Source: Kaistella pullorum (GTDB taxonomy: Bacteria > Bacteroidota > Bacteroidia > Flavobacteriales > Weeksellaceae). From it: a stretch of DNA of 64,000 nt. The stretch is taken from assembly GCF_014837035.1 (NCBI RefSeq), contig NZ_JACSPS010000003.1, forward strand, positions 124,001 through 188,000. The letters run 5' to 3'. The translations under genes and the position numbers were made by a program. Positions 9,159 through 17,620 of this stretch are shown here, piece after piece (position 1 is the stretch's first letter; every line of letters starts with the position of its first letter). A model generated the notes under the pieces. It was not told the DNA's origin and made no database searches. It saw only the letters and a list, made by a program, of their open reading frames with translations.

Positions 9159-9716
9159 TCAGTCGGAAAAATCGTTGGATTTCAGCAGTTCGGCCAATAC
9201 TTTTTTGGCCCGCATGATCCGTACTTTCGTGTTTGCTACCGTTAAATTAAGCTCGTCTGCGATTTCTTTAATACTTTTTTCCTCAAAAAAACGAAGTCTG
9301 ATAATCTCCTGATAGTTGGTATCAAGACTTTCAATGGTGGTAAGAATTTGGCGCTGGTCTTCTTCGGAAATCAAAAGTTCTTCCGGTGAGCGCGCGTAAT
9401 GATTCCTGAAACCTTCAAAATTCTCTGTGGTATCTTCATTTTCGCGGCTTTTCTTCCGCCAGTAGTCGATTACGGTATTTTGCGCGATGGTAAGAATCCA
9501 GGTTTTGAACTGAAAATTCGGGTCGTACAAATCGAGTTTTGCCAGCACTTTCGAAAAAACGGAAACCGTGATTTCATCTGCAATATTTTCGTCCTGCACT
9601 TTTTTCAGCACGAAACTGAAAACATCAACCCAAAAAAGATTGATGAGCTGAGTCTGTGATTTCTGATTTTTATTTTTAGCAAGAGCAATCAGCGCCAAAA
9701 GGTCTGTGGCATTCAT
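9159..9716 (-). CDS. RNA polymerase sigma-70 family factor (ECF-like)
   Basis: About 185 residues from ATG 9716. It has sigma region 2 (DVFSFVLKKVQDENIADEIT, then FKTWILTIAQNTVIDYWRKK) and region 4 (LDTNYQEIIRLRFFEEKSIKEIA, then ANTKVRIMRAKKVL). This is the ECF/group-4 arrangement of two DNA-binding regions. No anti-sigma gene lies next to it: the neighbour upstream is a divergent small gene, and lipA lies downstream 47 bp away. Confidence 0.88.
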   Translation of the reverse strand: MNATDLLALIALAKNKNQKSQTQLINLFWVDVFSFVLKKVQDENIADEITVSVFSKVLAKLDLYDPNFQFKTWILTIAQNTVIDYWRKKSRENEDTTENFEGFRNHYARSPEELLISEEDQRQILTTIESLDTNYQEIIRLRFFEEKSIKEIADELNLTVANTKVRIMRAKKVLAELLKSNDFSD

Positions 9717-9829
9717 ATTTACAAAGTTAACCAATTAATTAAAGCTGATAAACCCGGCCTTACTTTAGGTCAAAACAATTGCAGTTCTGCCTAAAAAAGC
9801 CGTAGTTTGTGTAGCTAAATTTAAGAAAG

Positions 9830-10126
9830 ATGAAATCAAAGAAAAAATATAAGAAACAGTTACTAAAAGCTTTACAGGAAATGGCTTCCACCGAATATGT
9901 ACTGCTTGAAAGCATGACGAACCTGATGCTTCTAAAGGAAATGAAGGAACAGAACATTTCATTCAAAAAAGGCGATACTTTCTCCTTTGAAGACAATATT
10001 TTCGATTACAGCGAGGACAAAAACATCCGCCAGCTGGCGAAACTGCGCAGGAAGATGCTTAAAACCATCAATAAGATTGTCGATAAAGGAAACTTCCAGG
10101 ACAAGGAAATAGAATTCTTAGCCTAA
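9830..10126 (+). CDS. uncharacterised small basic protein
   Basis: A 98-residue protein I do not recognise. It is rich in Lys and Glu, predicted mostly helical, with no signal peptide or membrane span. It starts KSKKKYKKQLLKALQEM and has a central acidic stretch FSFEDNIFDYSEDKN. It is transcribed divergently from the sigma factor (114 bp between starts) and ends 14 bp from the stop of the TPR kinase, which is convergent. Its regular codon use and clean start suggest a real gene. Confidence 0.6.
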   Translation: MKSKKKYKKQLLKALQEMASTEYVLLESMTNLMLLKEMKEQNISFKKGDTFSFEDNIFDYSEDKNIRQLAKLRRKMLKTINKIVDKGNFQDKEIEFLA

Positions 10127-10139
10127 ACTTCAGATATAC

Positions 10140-11879
10140 TTAACCAAGGGGTTTTCCGTCAACTGAGAATTGCACGCGGTACAGCGAATGCCGGCGCTCA
10201 CACTTGCCACCGAGCTGTTCTACCATTGCATCTATAATTAAGCGGCCTAAAGATTTATTCGGTGCTTTTTTGCCGAATATCCGGCCATTGTCCTGATATT
10301 CCACGTCCGCTATTCCATTTCGAATCTTTACCTGGAGCGAAATTTTAAGGATTTGATCTTCGGATGGAACGGCGTGTTTCAGGGAGTTGGTAAGCAATTC
10401 GTTGAGCAACAGACCATATGAAAGTGCCTGATCTACCGGAAGGTTAAACGGATCCATATCTGTTTCTACTATGAGCGGAAAGTTGCAGCCCGCTTTGTGT
10501 GGCTCAATGATTTTGCCGGAATATTCGCGGATTTCAATGGTTGAATTATCAAAGTTATTGATATTATAGGAAAACAGATGGTGCGCGAGTGAAATCGTTT
10601 TTACGCGCGTGTGAAGATGTTCGAACTTTCGTTTGTACTGTTCACTTTCGCATTCATCCCGCTCAAAATCTATTAAACTCAGGATGACCGAAAGATTATT
10701 TTTTACGCGGTGATTCAGTTCCCGCACCAGGAATTCCTTTTCCTGCACGTTCTTTTCCAAAGCGGCATTTTTATCCGAAATACTTTCATTCTGAATCCGG
10801 ATGCGCTCCTTGCTTTTTGAGACAAGCTTGAAGAAATAAAGCAGGATAAGCATCGAAAAAACAAGCAGTAAAGTTCCTACAACCAGAAAGCTGTTCCATT
10901 TTCTCGTATTGCGGACGCTGCTTGTAAGCTTTTGCGCACGCAACTGATTGGTTTCATAGTGGTACATCAGGTCGCGTTCCTGCACCTTGGTGAGCCGCTG
11001 CGCTTCGTTTTCCCGGTCAGTCCACAGTGCAGCGACCTTGTAGCTTTGAAGCGATTCGCCGTACTTTTTCTGCTTCTCTTCTATGCGGCTTTTCAGACGG
11101 TATATTTCTGACATGGTATCAAAGGATTCCACTTTAGAACCCAGTGCAACAGCGGAGTCATTGTATTGCTTTGCGGTGGAAATCTCGCCGCTTTTCAGAT
11201 AAAAATTGCTTAGCTTATTATACATATTCGCCACACCGTTGTGATGACGGTAAGATTTGTAAAGCCGCACCGCCTTCAGGAAATAAGGCAAAGCTGTATC
11301 GGGGTCGCTGTAGTTTTCAAAACCCAGGAACATGTTAAGTGCCGCACCGTTTTTTCGGTCGGTCACGCTTTCAGCATATTGTTCGGCCTGCATATCGAGC
11401 TTAAGCGCAAGTTTATCATCGCCAAAAGTCCGGAAGTACGAACTTTTCCTCATCAGAAAATACGTAAAAAAAGAAGTTTTGAGGTCAGAATTTTTTAGGA
11501 AGATTTCTTCAGCGTCCTGAAGTTCCCGGCGACAGTTGAGCTGATTCAGGCCCGTCTCGTAAACCAACGCGCGCTGCATACGGATACGTACCTCCTGCTC
11601 CGGTGTTAGGCGGGGACGGACTAAGATGGTTTGTGAAAGTGCAAATGACTCCTCATGAAGACCCAAAGCATTGAGACACTCCAGTTTAAGGACATCGAGC
11701 TCAGTTTGTTGCTCCATCGAAAGTTTAGCGCGATTTGAATTTATCAGGCGCAACGCTTCCCGGTGATTTGCGTAGAGCGCTTCAGTTTCGACGGTTTTCT
11801 TCAATTGCGAAAAATTGCTCTGTCCGGAAACCGAGAGGCAGAGCAACAATGTGATCGTGCAGATGAAGAATTTTCGCAT
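10140..11879 (-). CDS. sensor histidine kinase with N-terminal TPR region (HisKA_2 type)
   Basis: A 579-residue membrane kinase. A signal peptide at 1-20 is followed by a periplasmic TPR-like helical region about 30-310 and one transmembrane helix near 330-350. A short coiled coil leads to the HisKA_2 box RELNHRVKNNLSVILSLI with H390, then a HATPase domain with LLNELLTNSLKHA (N box) and a degenerate G region. HisKA_2 kinases in Bacteroidetes usually act with a LytTR or LuxR-type regulator. The LuxR-type regulator 103 bp upstream is the nearest candidate partner. Confidence 0.88.
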   Translation of the reverse strand: MRKFFICTITLLLCLSVSGQSNFSQLKKTVETEALYANHREALRLINSNRAKLSMEQQTELDVLKLECLNALGLHEESFALSQTILVRPRLTPEQEVRIRMQRALVYETGLNQLNCRRELQDAEEIFLKNSDLKTSFFTYFLMRKSSYFRTFGDDKLALKLDMQAEQYAESVTDRKNGAALNMFLGFENYSDPDTALPYFLKAVRLYKSYRHHNGVANMYNKLSNFYLKSGEISTAKQYNDSAVALGSKVESFDTMSEIYRLKSRIEEKQKKYGESLQSYKVAALWTDRENEAQRLTKVQERDLMYHYETNQLRAQKLTSSVRNTRKWNSFLVVGTLLLVFSMLILLYFFKLVSKSKERIRIQNESISDKNAALEKNVQEKEFLVRELNHRVKNNLSVILSLIDFERDECESEQYKRKFEHLHTRVKTISLAHHLFSYNINNFDNSTIEIREYSGKIIEPHKAGCNFPLIVETDMDPFNLPVDQALSYGLLLNELLTNSLKHAVPSEDQILKISLQVKIRNGIADVEYQDNGRIFGKKAPNKSLGRLIIDAMVEQLGGKCERRHSLYRVQFSVDGKPLG

Positions 11880-11982
11880 TAAACAAAACTAATCATTCTT
11901 CGGATAAAATATTAAGAAATAAATCAAGCCGAAATGGCTGGAAATTTTTTGAACGTTATTTCTATGTAAGAACGACGAATAT

Positions 11983-12630
11983 TTATTGCTTATACAGCCT
12001 GAGAATCTCAACAAGTTCAGGAATTGACTTTATTTTAAGCTTCTCAAACAGCCGGTTTTTGTACGTGCTGATCGTGGATGAATGGAGATTCAACTGATTG
12101 GAAATCTCTTTTAGCGGAAGACCTTCGGCCAATTTGTTGGCAATCTGCAATTCGCGGTCTGAGAGTACTTCAACAGGGGAAGTTTTTTTGGTACCACTTA
12201 CAGATTCAAAAAACATCGCTTCCTTCACGGCTTCACTGGCATAACGGCCAGTGGTGAGCATGGATGTAAGAGCAGTTTCAATTACGCTGGAAGAACTTTG
12301 CTTGCTCAGGTAACCGCCGGCACCCATTTTCAGGTAACGCATGGCGTACAGATCTTCGTCCTGAGAAGAAAAAATGAGGATTTTAAGGTTGGGCTGACGG
12401 TTTTTAATATAATCTATCGCTTCCTGAACGGTGCCATTAGGCATATTTACGTCCATAATAGCCAGATCCAGTTCTTCTTTTGAGATTACTTTGTATAAAG
12501 ATTTAAAATCTTCTACTTCAGTAATGATGGCGTCCGGTAACAGGCGTTTAACCGTCTGAATAAGACCCATACGCACAATACCATGATCATCTGCAACAAT
12601 AATCCTAACGTTTGCTTTTAGCTCCTTCAT
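11983..12630 (-). CDS. LuxR/NarL-family response regulator
   Basis: A 215-residue two-domain regulator. The receiver domain has the acidic pair in VADDHG, the phospho-acceptor D60 (LAIMDVNMP) and the GGYLSK lysine. The C-terminal LuxR-type helix-turn-helix runs from about residue 155 (LSDRELQIANKLAEG, LKEISNQLNL, STISTYKNRL). Its ATG overlaps the stop of the upstream kinase by 4 bp, so the kinase at 12627-13358 is a likely cognate partner. It could be the regulator of the pilus promoters nearby, but that is inference only. Confidence 0.93.
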   Translation of the reverse strand: MKELKANVRIIVADDHGIVRMGLIQTVKRLLPDAIITEVEDFKSLYKVISKEELDLAIMDVNMPNGTVQEAIDYIKNRQPNLKILIFSSQDEDLYAMRYLKMGAGGYLSKQSSSSVIETALTSMLTTGRYASEAVKEAMFFESVSGTKKTSPVEVLSDRELQIANKLAEGLPLKEISNQLNLHSSTISTYKNRLFEKLKIKSIPELVEILRLYKQ

Positions 12631-13358
12631 TCTTTCAATTTAGGTAAAAAAAGGGAAACATTGGTTCCTGTACTTTCAGATGAAACGATTTTGATACTTC
12701 CCTGCATCAAGGATATGAAATTTTTAACGATTTTTAAACTTAATCCTACCCCTGTTTCACCGGCGGTTCCCTGAAATACCGGATTTTCATACGTGTAGAT
12801 GTTCGATAAAAACTTTTCGTCCATGCCAGTTCCGGAATCCACTACCGAAATTACAACCTGATGATCTTCTGTAACTTCCTGTAAATAAATATCTTGGCCA
12901 GGCAAAGAGTATTTCACGGCGTTATTAACAATTTTGTCGAGAACATACTGAAGCAGTATCCGGTCTGTCTCAACAAAAGCCTTGGTATCACCTTTAAAAT
13001 AAAAGTTAAGGTTTTTTTGTTTTAAATCCGCAACGTATTTTTCCTGCAGATCGTGAAAAAGATCCACCACCGGGATTTTCTCAGGTTTAATCTTGTAATC
13101 GCCGTACTGCGTTTTCAGCCACGCGGTACTGTCCTGCACGGTTTGCAGATTTTTCTGCGCATCGCTTTTCACCTGGGGCAACAGCCTGAAAAAATCCTGT
13201 TCAGATATTGTTTTTTGCTCGATGGCTTCTATCAGCCACACAAAATTTCCAAAAAGTGATTTGGAGTCGTGCGCCAGAATGGAGATCAGTCCGTTCTTAA
13301 AATTGATTTCGTTTTGTAGGCTTTCGATCTTGGATTGTAGGTCGTTTAGGTCGTTCAT
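12627..13358 (-). CDS. cytoplasmic sensor histidine kinase
   Basis: A compact 243-residue kinase with no membrane segment. A short N-terminal coiled coil leads straight to the H box ILAHDSKSLFGNF (H30). The ATPase domain follows with KIVNNAVKYS (N box), VVDSGTGMD (G1) and GVGLSLKI (G2). It lacks a sensor domain of its own, so input probably comes from partner proteins or from the N-terminal coiled coil. It overlaps the LuxR-type response regulator by 4 bp and follows the hybrid kinase by 45 bp. Confidence 0.9.
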   Translation of the reverse strand: MNDLNDLQSKIESLQNEINFKNGLISILAHDSKSLFGNFVWLIEAIEQKTISEQDFFRLLPQVKSDAQKNLQTVQDSTAWLKTQYGDYKIKPEKIPVVDLFHDLQEKYVADLKQKNLNFYFKGDTKAFVETDRILLQYVLDKIVNNAVKYSLPGQDIYLQEVTEDHQVVISVVDSGTGMDEKFLSNIYTYENPVFQGTAGETGVGLSLKIVKNFISLMQGSIKIVSSESTGTNVSLFLPKLKE

Positions 13359-13403
13359 AACAAAGTAGGAAACAAAAATACTTCAATGTTATTTAAAGCA
13401 TAA

Positions 13404-16151
13404 TTATGATTTGCCTTTATCCATTTCTTTGCCAAAATATTTTCTGATCATGTCTGAAAGTGTCTGTTTTAGTAAGGGCTTGGTTAGAAAATCTGACATT
13501 CCGGCCTGTAGGCACTTTTCTTTTTCACCCGGAAGACTTCCTGCGGTGAGCGCGATAATCGGGATCTCAATATCCTTTTCAATGGTTCTGATTTTCTTAG
13601 TGGCTTCAATTCCATTGAGGTTTGGCATTTGGATATCCATCAGAATAAGATCCGGACTTTCCTTCTGGTACTGCTCGATCGCTTCATTTCCATCTTTTGC
13701 ATCGATGATTAAAGCGTGGGGCAGAATATCGCTTAAATAGGTTTTGGTCAGAAGAAGATTGATCGCATTATCTTCCGCGATCAGGATTTTTAATTCATTA
13801 CTGCTTACTTCACTGGCGACATTTTTTATCTGCTCCGGTTTTTTCTTTTCAGAATTCTTTAATGTAGACAGAACCTGATACATCTGTTTCATCCGGATTG
13901 GCTTCACAAGCCTGTTTTCTATCTCCAGCTCGTCACATGCATCCTGCAGATTACCGTCGTCAGACGAACTGTACAGCACGATATACGGTGCTACATGGGA
14001 CGGATCAGGCGTAATATCCTTCATTTTTCTGATGGTTTCAATTCCATCCATAACCGGCATGTGATAATCCATAATAATCACATCGAATTCGGACTTATCC
14101 ATTATTAAAAGCAAGGCTTTCAGGCCGCTGTCGCATTCCACTACTTCGATGTTCTTCCGTTCGAGCATCCTCTTGAGGATTTTACGGTTATTATCATTAT
14201 CGTCTACAATCAGCACACGCTTGATATCGGTTAAGCTCAGGTCATACTCTTCTTCTACGGTATCGAACTCAATATCAAAGAAAAAATCGCTGCCTTTCCC
14301 CTGCTCGCTTTCTAACTGCAGAACACTGCCGGCAAGTTCTAAGATCTGATTCGAAATCGTGAGGCCAAGCCCCGTTCCGCCATATTTTTTAGTAATACTG
14401 CCGTCTTCCTGTGAAAAGGCGCTGAAGATAACCGCTTGTTTTTCTTTGTTTATTCCAACACCGGTATCGCGCACTCCGAAGCGGAATTTCTTTTTTCCTT
14501 CGGCTAAATCAGCCAGTACTTTCACATATAATACAATCTCACCTTCCTCGGTAAATTTTAGCGCATTGCTCAGAAGGTTGACGAAAACCTGCTTTAGGCG
14601 CATTTCATCGGTCCAGACATATCTCGGAATGTTTTCGTCAATATCGATGAGCATTTCGAGCCGTTTTTTAGTGTTACTGTAGGCAACAATATTGAAGGCT
14701 TCTGAAACGAGTTCTTCTATTTCTACTTTATCGAGGTTGAGCTTAAGTTTTTGCTTTTCTAATTTTGAAAAATCCAAAATATCATTGATGATGCTGTACA
14801 ACGACACGCCGGACTGGTTGATAATGTCGAGATACTGCCTCTGTGTATCGTCCAGATTGGTTTCCAGAAGGAGTTCTGTAAAGCCGATAATTCCATTTAA
14901 AGGCGTTCTGATCTCATGACTCATGTTGGCCACAAACTCAGATTTCAATTGATAGGCTTTTTCGGCTAATTCTTTTGCAGCAACAATTTCATCCTCCATT
15001 TTTTTTCTTTCGGTGATATCCACAGCATTGGCAATGACCTGTACCTTACCGTCTACATCTTCGTCTATCGCACTCATAAAGTGCCAAACCGCTTTTTCTC
15101 CGTTTTTTTTGCGTACCGTCATTTCACCAGAGGCATGGCCCGAAGTTTTGATCTGGGTCAGGTACGCTTTTACATTTTGATGTTTTTCCGGAATGACGAG
15201 ATCGTAAAGGTTGAGGTGCTTCAATTCTTCTTTTACATAACCGGAAGCCTTAATACCGGCTTCATTTACATCCAGAATATATCCTTCGTCATCATGTATA
15301 CTGATTATTCCCTGGTTTTTTTCGAAAGGATCACGGTATTTCTGTTCATTTCTTTCGAGTAATTTTTGTTTGGTGGTAAATTCTGTAACGTCCCTTCCGA
15401 TGGTGTACACCAGGCCGGACTGCGGTTCAGGAGTACACGTCCATTCTATCCATCTCACCGCACCGGATTTTATGATGTATCTGTTGGTGAAATTGACTAC
15501 AGAATTACCCTGTGCCAGTACTTCCATTGCCTGCGTGGTGCTTTGCCTGTCTTCCGGATGAACAAATTCGATAAAAACTCTGCTCATAAACTGATCGTCG
15601 CTCCATCCAAGCATTTTCGAAAAGGTAGGATTTAATTTTACGAATTTACCGTCCAAAGAAAAAACACCTAGTAAGTCATTTGAGGTTTCGAAAAGTGCAT
15701 CATAACTGTTGAGCCGCTGTTCCTGTTCTTTATAAAAAAACCATTTTGAAGCCTGCCTCACAACCTTTTCAATGATCTGCTGAACTTCGTCATCAAAGTC
15801 TTTCACCTGCTTGGCAAATAAATTCAGATGACCGATCATATGGCCATCAAGACCCGAAATGGGATAACTTCTACGGAATTTAAGATCCGAATTTTCAGGC
15901 AGATAAACAGAATCGTCATCATTCATTTCAAAATGAGGATTGACGGGATAAATTCTGGTAACAGACGCCTCGGTAGAAGCAAGAATATAAACCTGCTCTT
16001 CTATGGTAATACTCAAACTGCAATGCTCCATGTTTGTCATTTTAGCGGCCGAAAAAACCAAAAACTCAAAAACATCGGCATATTTTTTCTCGAACGTATG
16101 TAATTTATCAGTCGCGGATTGGTCCGGATTAGTAGAATTGAGGTTGTCCAT
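13404..16151 (-). CDS. hybrid sensor histidine kinase with GAF-like, two PAS and two receiver domains
   Basis: A 915-residue soluble kinase. Domains in order: a GAF-like N-terminus about 15-140; PAS at about 150-262; a second PAS at about 270-385; HisKA with FVANMSHEIRTPLNG (H412); HATPase with NLLSNALKF, DTGVGI and GGTGLGL about 515-630; receiver 1 about 644-765 (phospho-acceptor D695); receiver 2 about 787-905 (D839). It has no transmembrane helix or signal peptide. Its ATG lies 28 bp after the stop of the adhesin-like gene of the pilus cluster, on the same strand, so it may be read from the same transcript. Confidence 0.93.
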   Translation of the reverse strand: MDNLNSTNPDQSATDKLHTFEKKYADVFEFLVFSAAKMTNMEHCSLSITIEEQVYILASTEASVTRIYPVNPHFEMNDDDSVYLPENSDLKFRRSYPISGLDGHMIGHLNLFAKQVKDFDDEVQQIIEKVVRQASKWFFYKEQEQRLNSYDALFETSNDLLGVFSLDGKFVKLNPTFSKMLGWSDDQFMSRVFIEFVHPEDRQSTTQAMEVLAQGNSVVNFTNRYIIKSGAVRWIEWTCTPEPQSGLVYTIGRDVTEFTTKQKLLERNEQKYRDPFEKNQGIISIHDDEGYILDVNEAGIKASGYVKEELKHLNLYDLVIPEKHQNVKAYLTQIKTSGHASGEMTVRKKNGEKAVWHFMSAIDEDVDGKVQVIANAVDITERKKMEDEIVAAKELAEKAYQLKSEFVANMSHEIRTPLNGIIGFTELLLETNLDDTQRQYLDIINQSGVSLYSIINDILDFSKLEKQKLKLNLDKVEIEELVSEAFNIVAYSNTKKRLEMLIDIDENIPRYVWTDEMRLKQVFVNLLSNALKFTEEGEIVLYVKVLADLAEGKKKFRFGVRDTGVGINKEKQAVIFSAFSQEDGSITKKYGGTGLGLTISNQILELAGSVLQLESEQGKGSDFFFDIEFDTVEEEYDLSLTDIKRVLIVDDNDNNRKILKRMLERKNIEVVECDSGLKALLLIMDKSEFDVIIMDYHMPVMDGIETIRKMKDITPDPSHVAPYIVLYSSSDDGNLQDACDELEIENRLVKPIRMKQMYQVLSTLKNSEKKKPEQIKNVASEVSSNELKILIAEDNAINLLLTKTYLSDILPHALIIDAKDGNEAIEQYQKESPDLILMDIQMPNLNGIEATKKIRTIEKDIEIPIIALTAGSLPGEKEKCLQAGMSDFLTKPLLKQTLSDMIRKYFGKEMDKGKS

Positions 16152-16179
16152 AAGGAGAAGATATTGTTAGGAAGTGTAC

Positions 16180-17601
16180 TTAAATTGCTGTAAAACTGTA
16201 GTAGACATTGACAGAGTAAGTGCTGCTTTCCTTCCCGACCAAAGTTTGAGCACCTGCGGGTGGAATGGTGTATCTAACATTGAGTTCGCGGTCCAATACC
16301 GGGGTTCCGTTCGTGAGTATTTTTTGCGGGGTTTTGGATAGGGGCACGTTTGCAGAACTTCCCTCCAGCCCAATCTGTAAAATATTGGAGTTAATGGCGG
16401 TCTGAACGCCGCCTTTTTTAAAGTAATTTTCGTCTGACTTTACGTAGAGTTCGAAACTCTCATTGTTGGACAATTTGATTTGTTTTTGAATCGTCTGCGA
16501 CTGCCCATTGGCGTAATGGGCAGCGGTATTAAAGTTGAAATTTACATTTTGTCCGGAACTTGGGATGGTGATCTCAGACCGCGGGAGCACTTTCAACTGC
16601 ACAGCCGTATTTTGAAGGCTGTTTATTGAATTATCTGTACTTCTTGCACTAAGGTTCAGTTCAAAAGTATAGGTTCCGGCCTCAAAAAATTGAGTTTTAA
16701 AATCTTCTGCAGAAACATAAAGTTCCGGCATGAAGCTGTTTCTGTTTCCCGGAATCACACCGAAACTGGCAGCGGAAAAATTCTGAAAAGTGGACGATAA
16801 GGCTTTCGTTGTAAGTGCCGATCCGTTACTGCCCAGTTTAATGCTGGCTATATTTCTGGTTCCCTGGGTTCCTTTGGAGGAAATGAACTGAATATGGTTC
16901 GCTGCAGCTTTCGCCCATACATTAAAATCAACCGTATGACCGATTTCGGCATTACCCAAATTACCCAAAACCCGCGTGCCGGTAATCCGGTAGTCATTCA
17001 GCGAGGAGATTTCAATATATTTTGTAGGAGTTGTCGTTAACCACCTGACGGATGCCGGTACAACTAAAACAGTTCTGAAATTACGCGGCGTAAAATCATA
17101 GTTCTGAGTGATATTCATGGAGTAATTGCCCGCCTGAAAAGCGTTCGCAGCAAACTGAGCTGCAGGAATCTTGAACGTGAAATTAATATTTCCGCGGTTA
17201 AATCCGCCGCCGAGTACCGATGAAGGCGGCTCAAACCATCTTACCGCCCCTGTGCTAAAGGACTGAAACCCCGGTAAATAACCCAAATATCCGGTAGATG
17301 GCATTTGCCCGCCCATACTTTCCAGCTGCCAAAGAAGAACAGTAGTGGGTAAGGTCAATGAGGAAGATGACTGAACAAAATTTGCACCTGACGTGGAGGT
17401 AAATGTAGGACTTACGGGACCTAATCCAAAAAAAGCATAATCCCAGTTCGTTCTGTTGGTGTACATTACCGTTGTGGGCAATGAAGTAAATTCAGACCTG
17501 TTAAAAATATTATCCTCAGGAATTGACAGGTATACATCCTGCGCTTTCACCGTCACTGAACCTACGCAAACGGCAAAAATCCCTGATAAAAAAAGCCTCA
17601 T
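16180..17601 (-). CDS. predicted tip adhesin of a chaperone-usher-like fibre (pilin-like C-terminal domain)
   Basis: About 473 residues from ATG 17601 (a GTG at 17610 is the alternative). The signal peptide ends VTVKAQ. The N-terminal about 320 residues are Ser/Thr/Asn-rich, beta-predicted and not recognised. The last about 130 residues read like the pilin subunits upstream: VQLKVLPRSEITI, then FNFNTAAHYANG (pilins: FNYSSAADYNS), FELYVKS, VRYTIP (pilins: LDYTIP) and the final YSVNVYYSFTAI (pilins: YTQTVTYTATAL). A receptor-binding domain fused to a pilin domain is the layout of chaperone-usher tip adhesins. Last gene of the chaperone-usher operon. The function is inferred from architecture and context. 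Confidence 0.65.
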   Translation of the reverse strand: MRLFLSGIFAVCVGSVTVKAQDVYLSIPEDNIFNRSEFTSLPTTVMYTNRTNWDYAFFGLGPVSPTFTSTSGANFVQSSSSLTLPTTVLLWQLESMGGQMPSTGYLGYLPGFQSFSTGAVRWFEPPSSVLGGGFNRGNINFTFKIPAAQFAANAFQAGNYSMNITQNYDFTPRNFRTVLVVPASVRWLTTTPTKYIEISSLNDYRITGTRVLGNLGNAEIGHTVDFNVWAKAAANHIQFISSKGTQGTRNIASIKLGSNGSALTTKALSSTFQNFSAASFGVIPGNRNSFMPELYVSAEDFKTQFFEAGTYTFELNLSARSTDNSINSLQNTAVQLKVLPRSEITIPSSGQNVNFNFNTAAHYANGQSQTIQKQIKLSNNESFELYVKSDENYFKKGGVQTAINSNILQIGLEGSSANVPLSKTPQKILTNGTPVLDRELNVRYTIPPAGAQTLVGKESSTYSVNVYYSFTAI

Positions 17602-17620
17602 CGTTTTCACACTTCTAAAT

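Noticed and set aside
16167-16373. Frame-shifted reading within the end of the adhesin-like gene
   Set aside because: Shadow of the real gene: the 473-residue frame has the signal peptide and the pilin-like domain intact.
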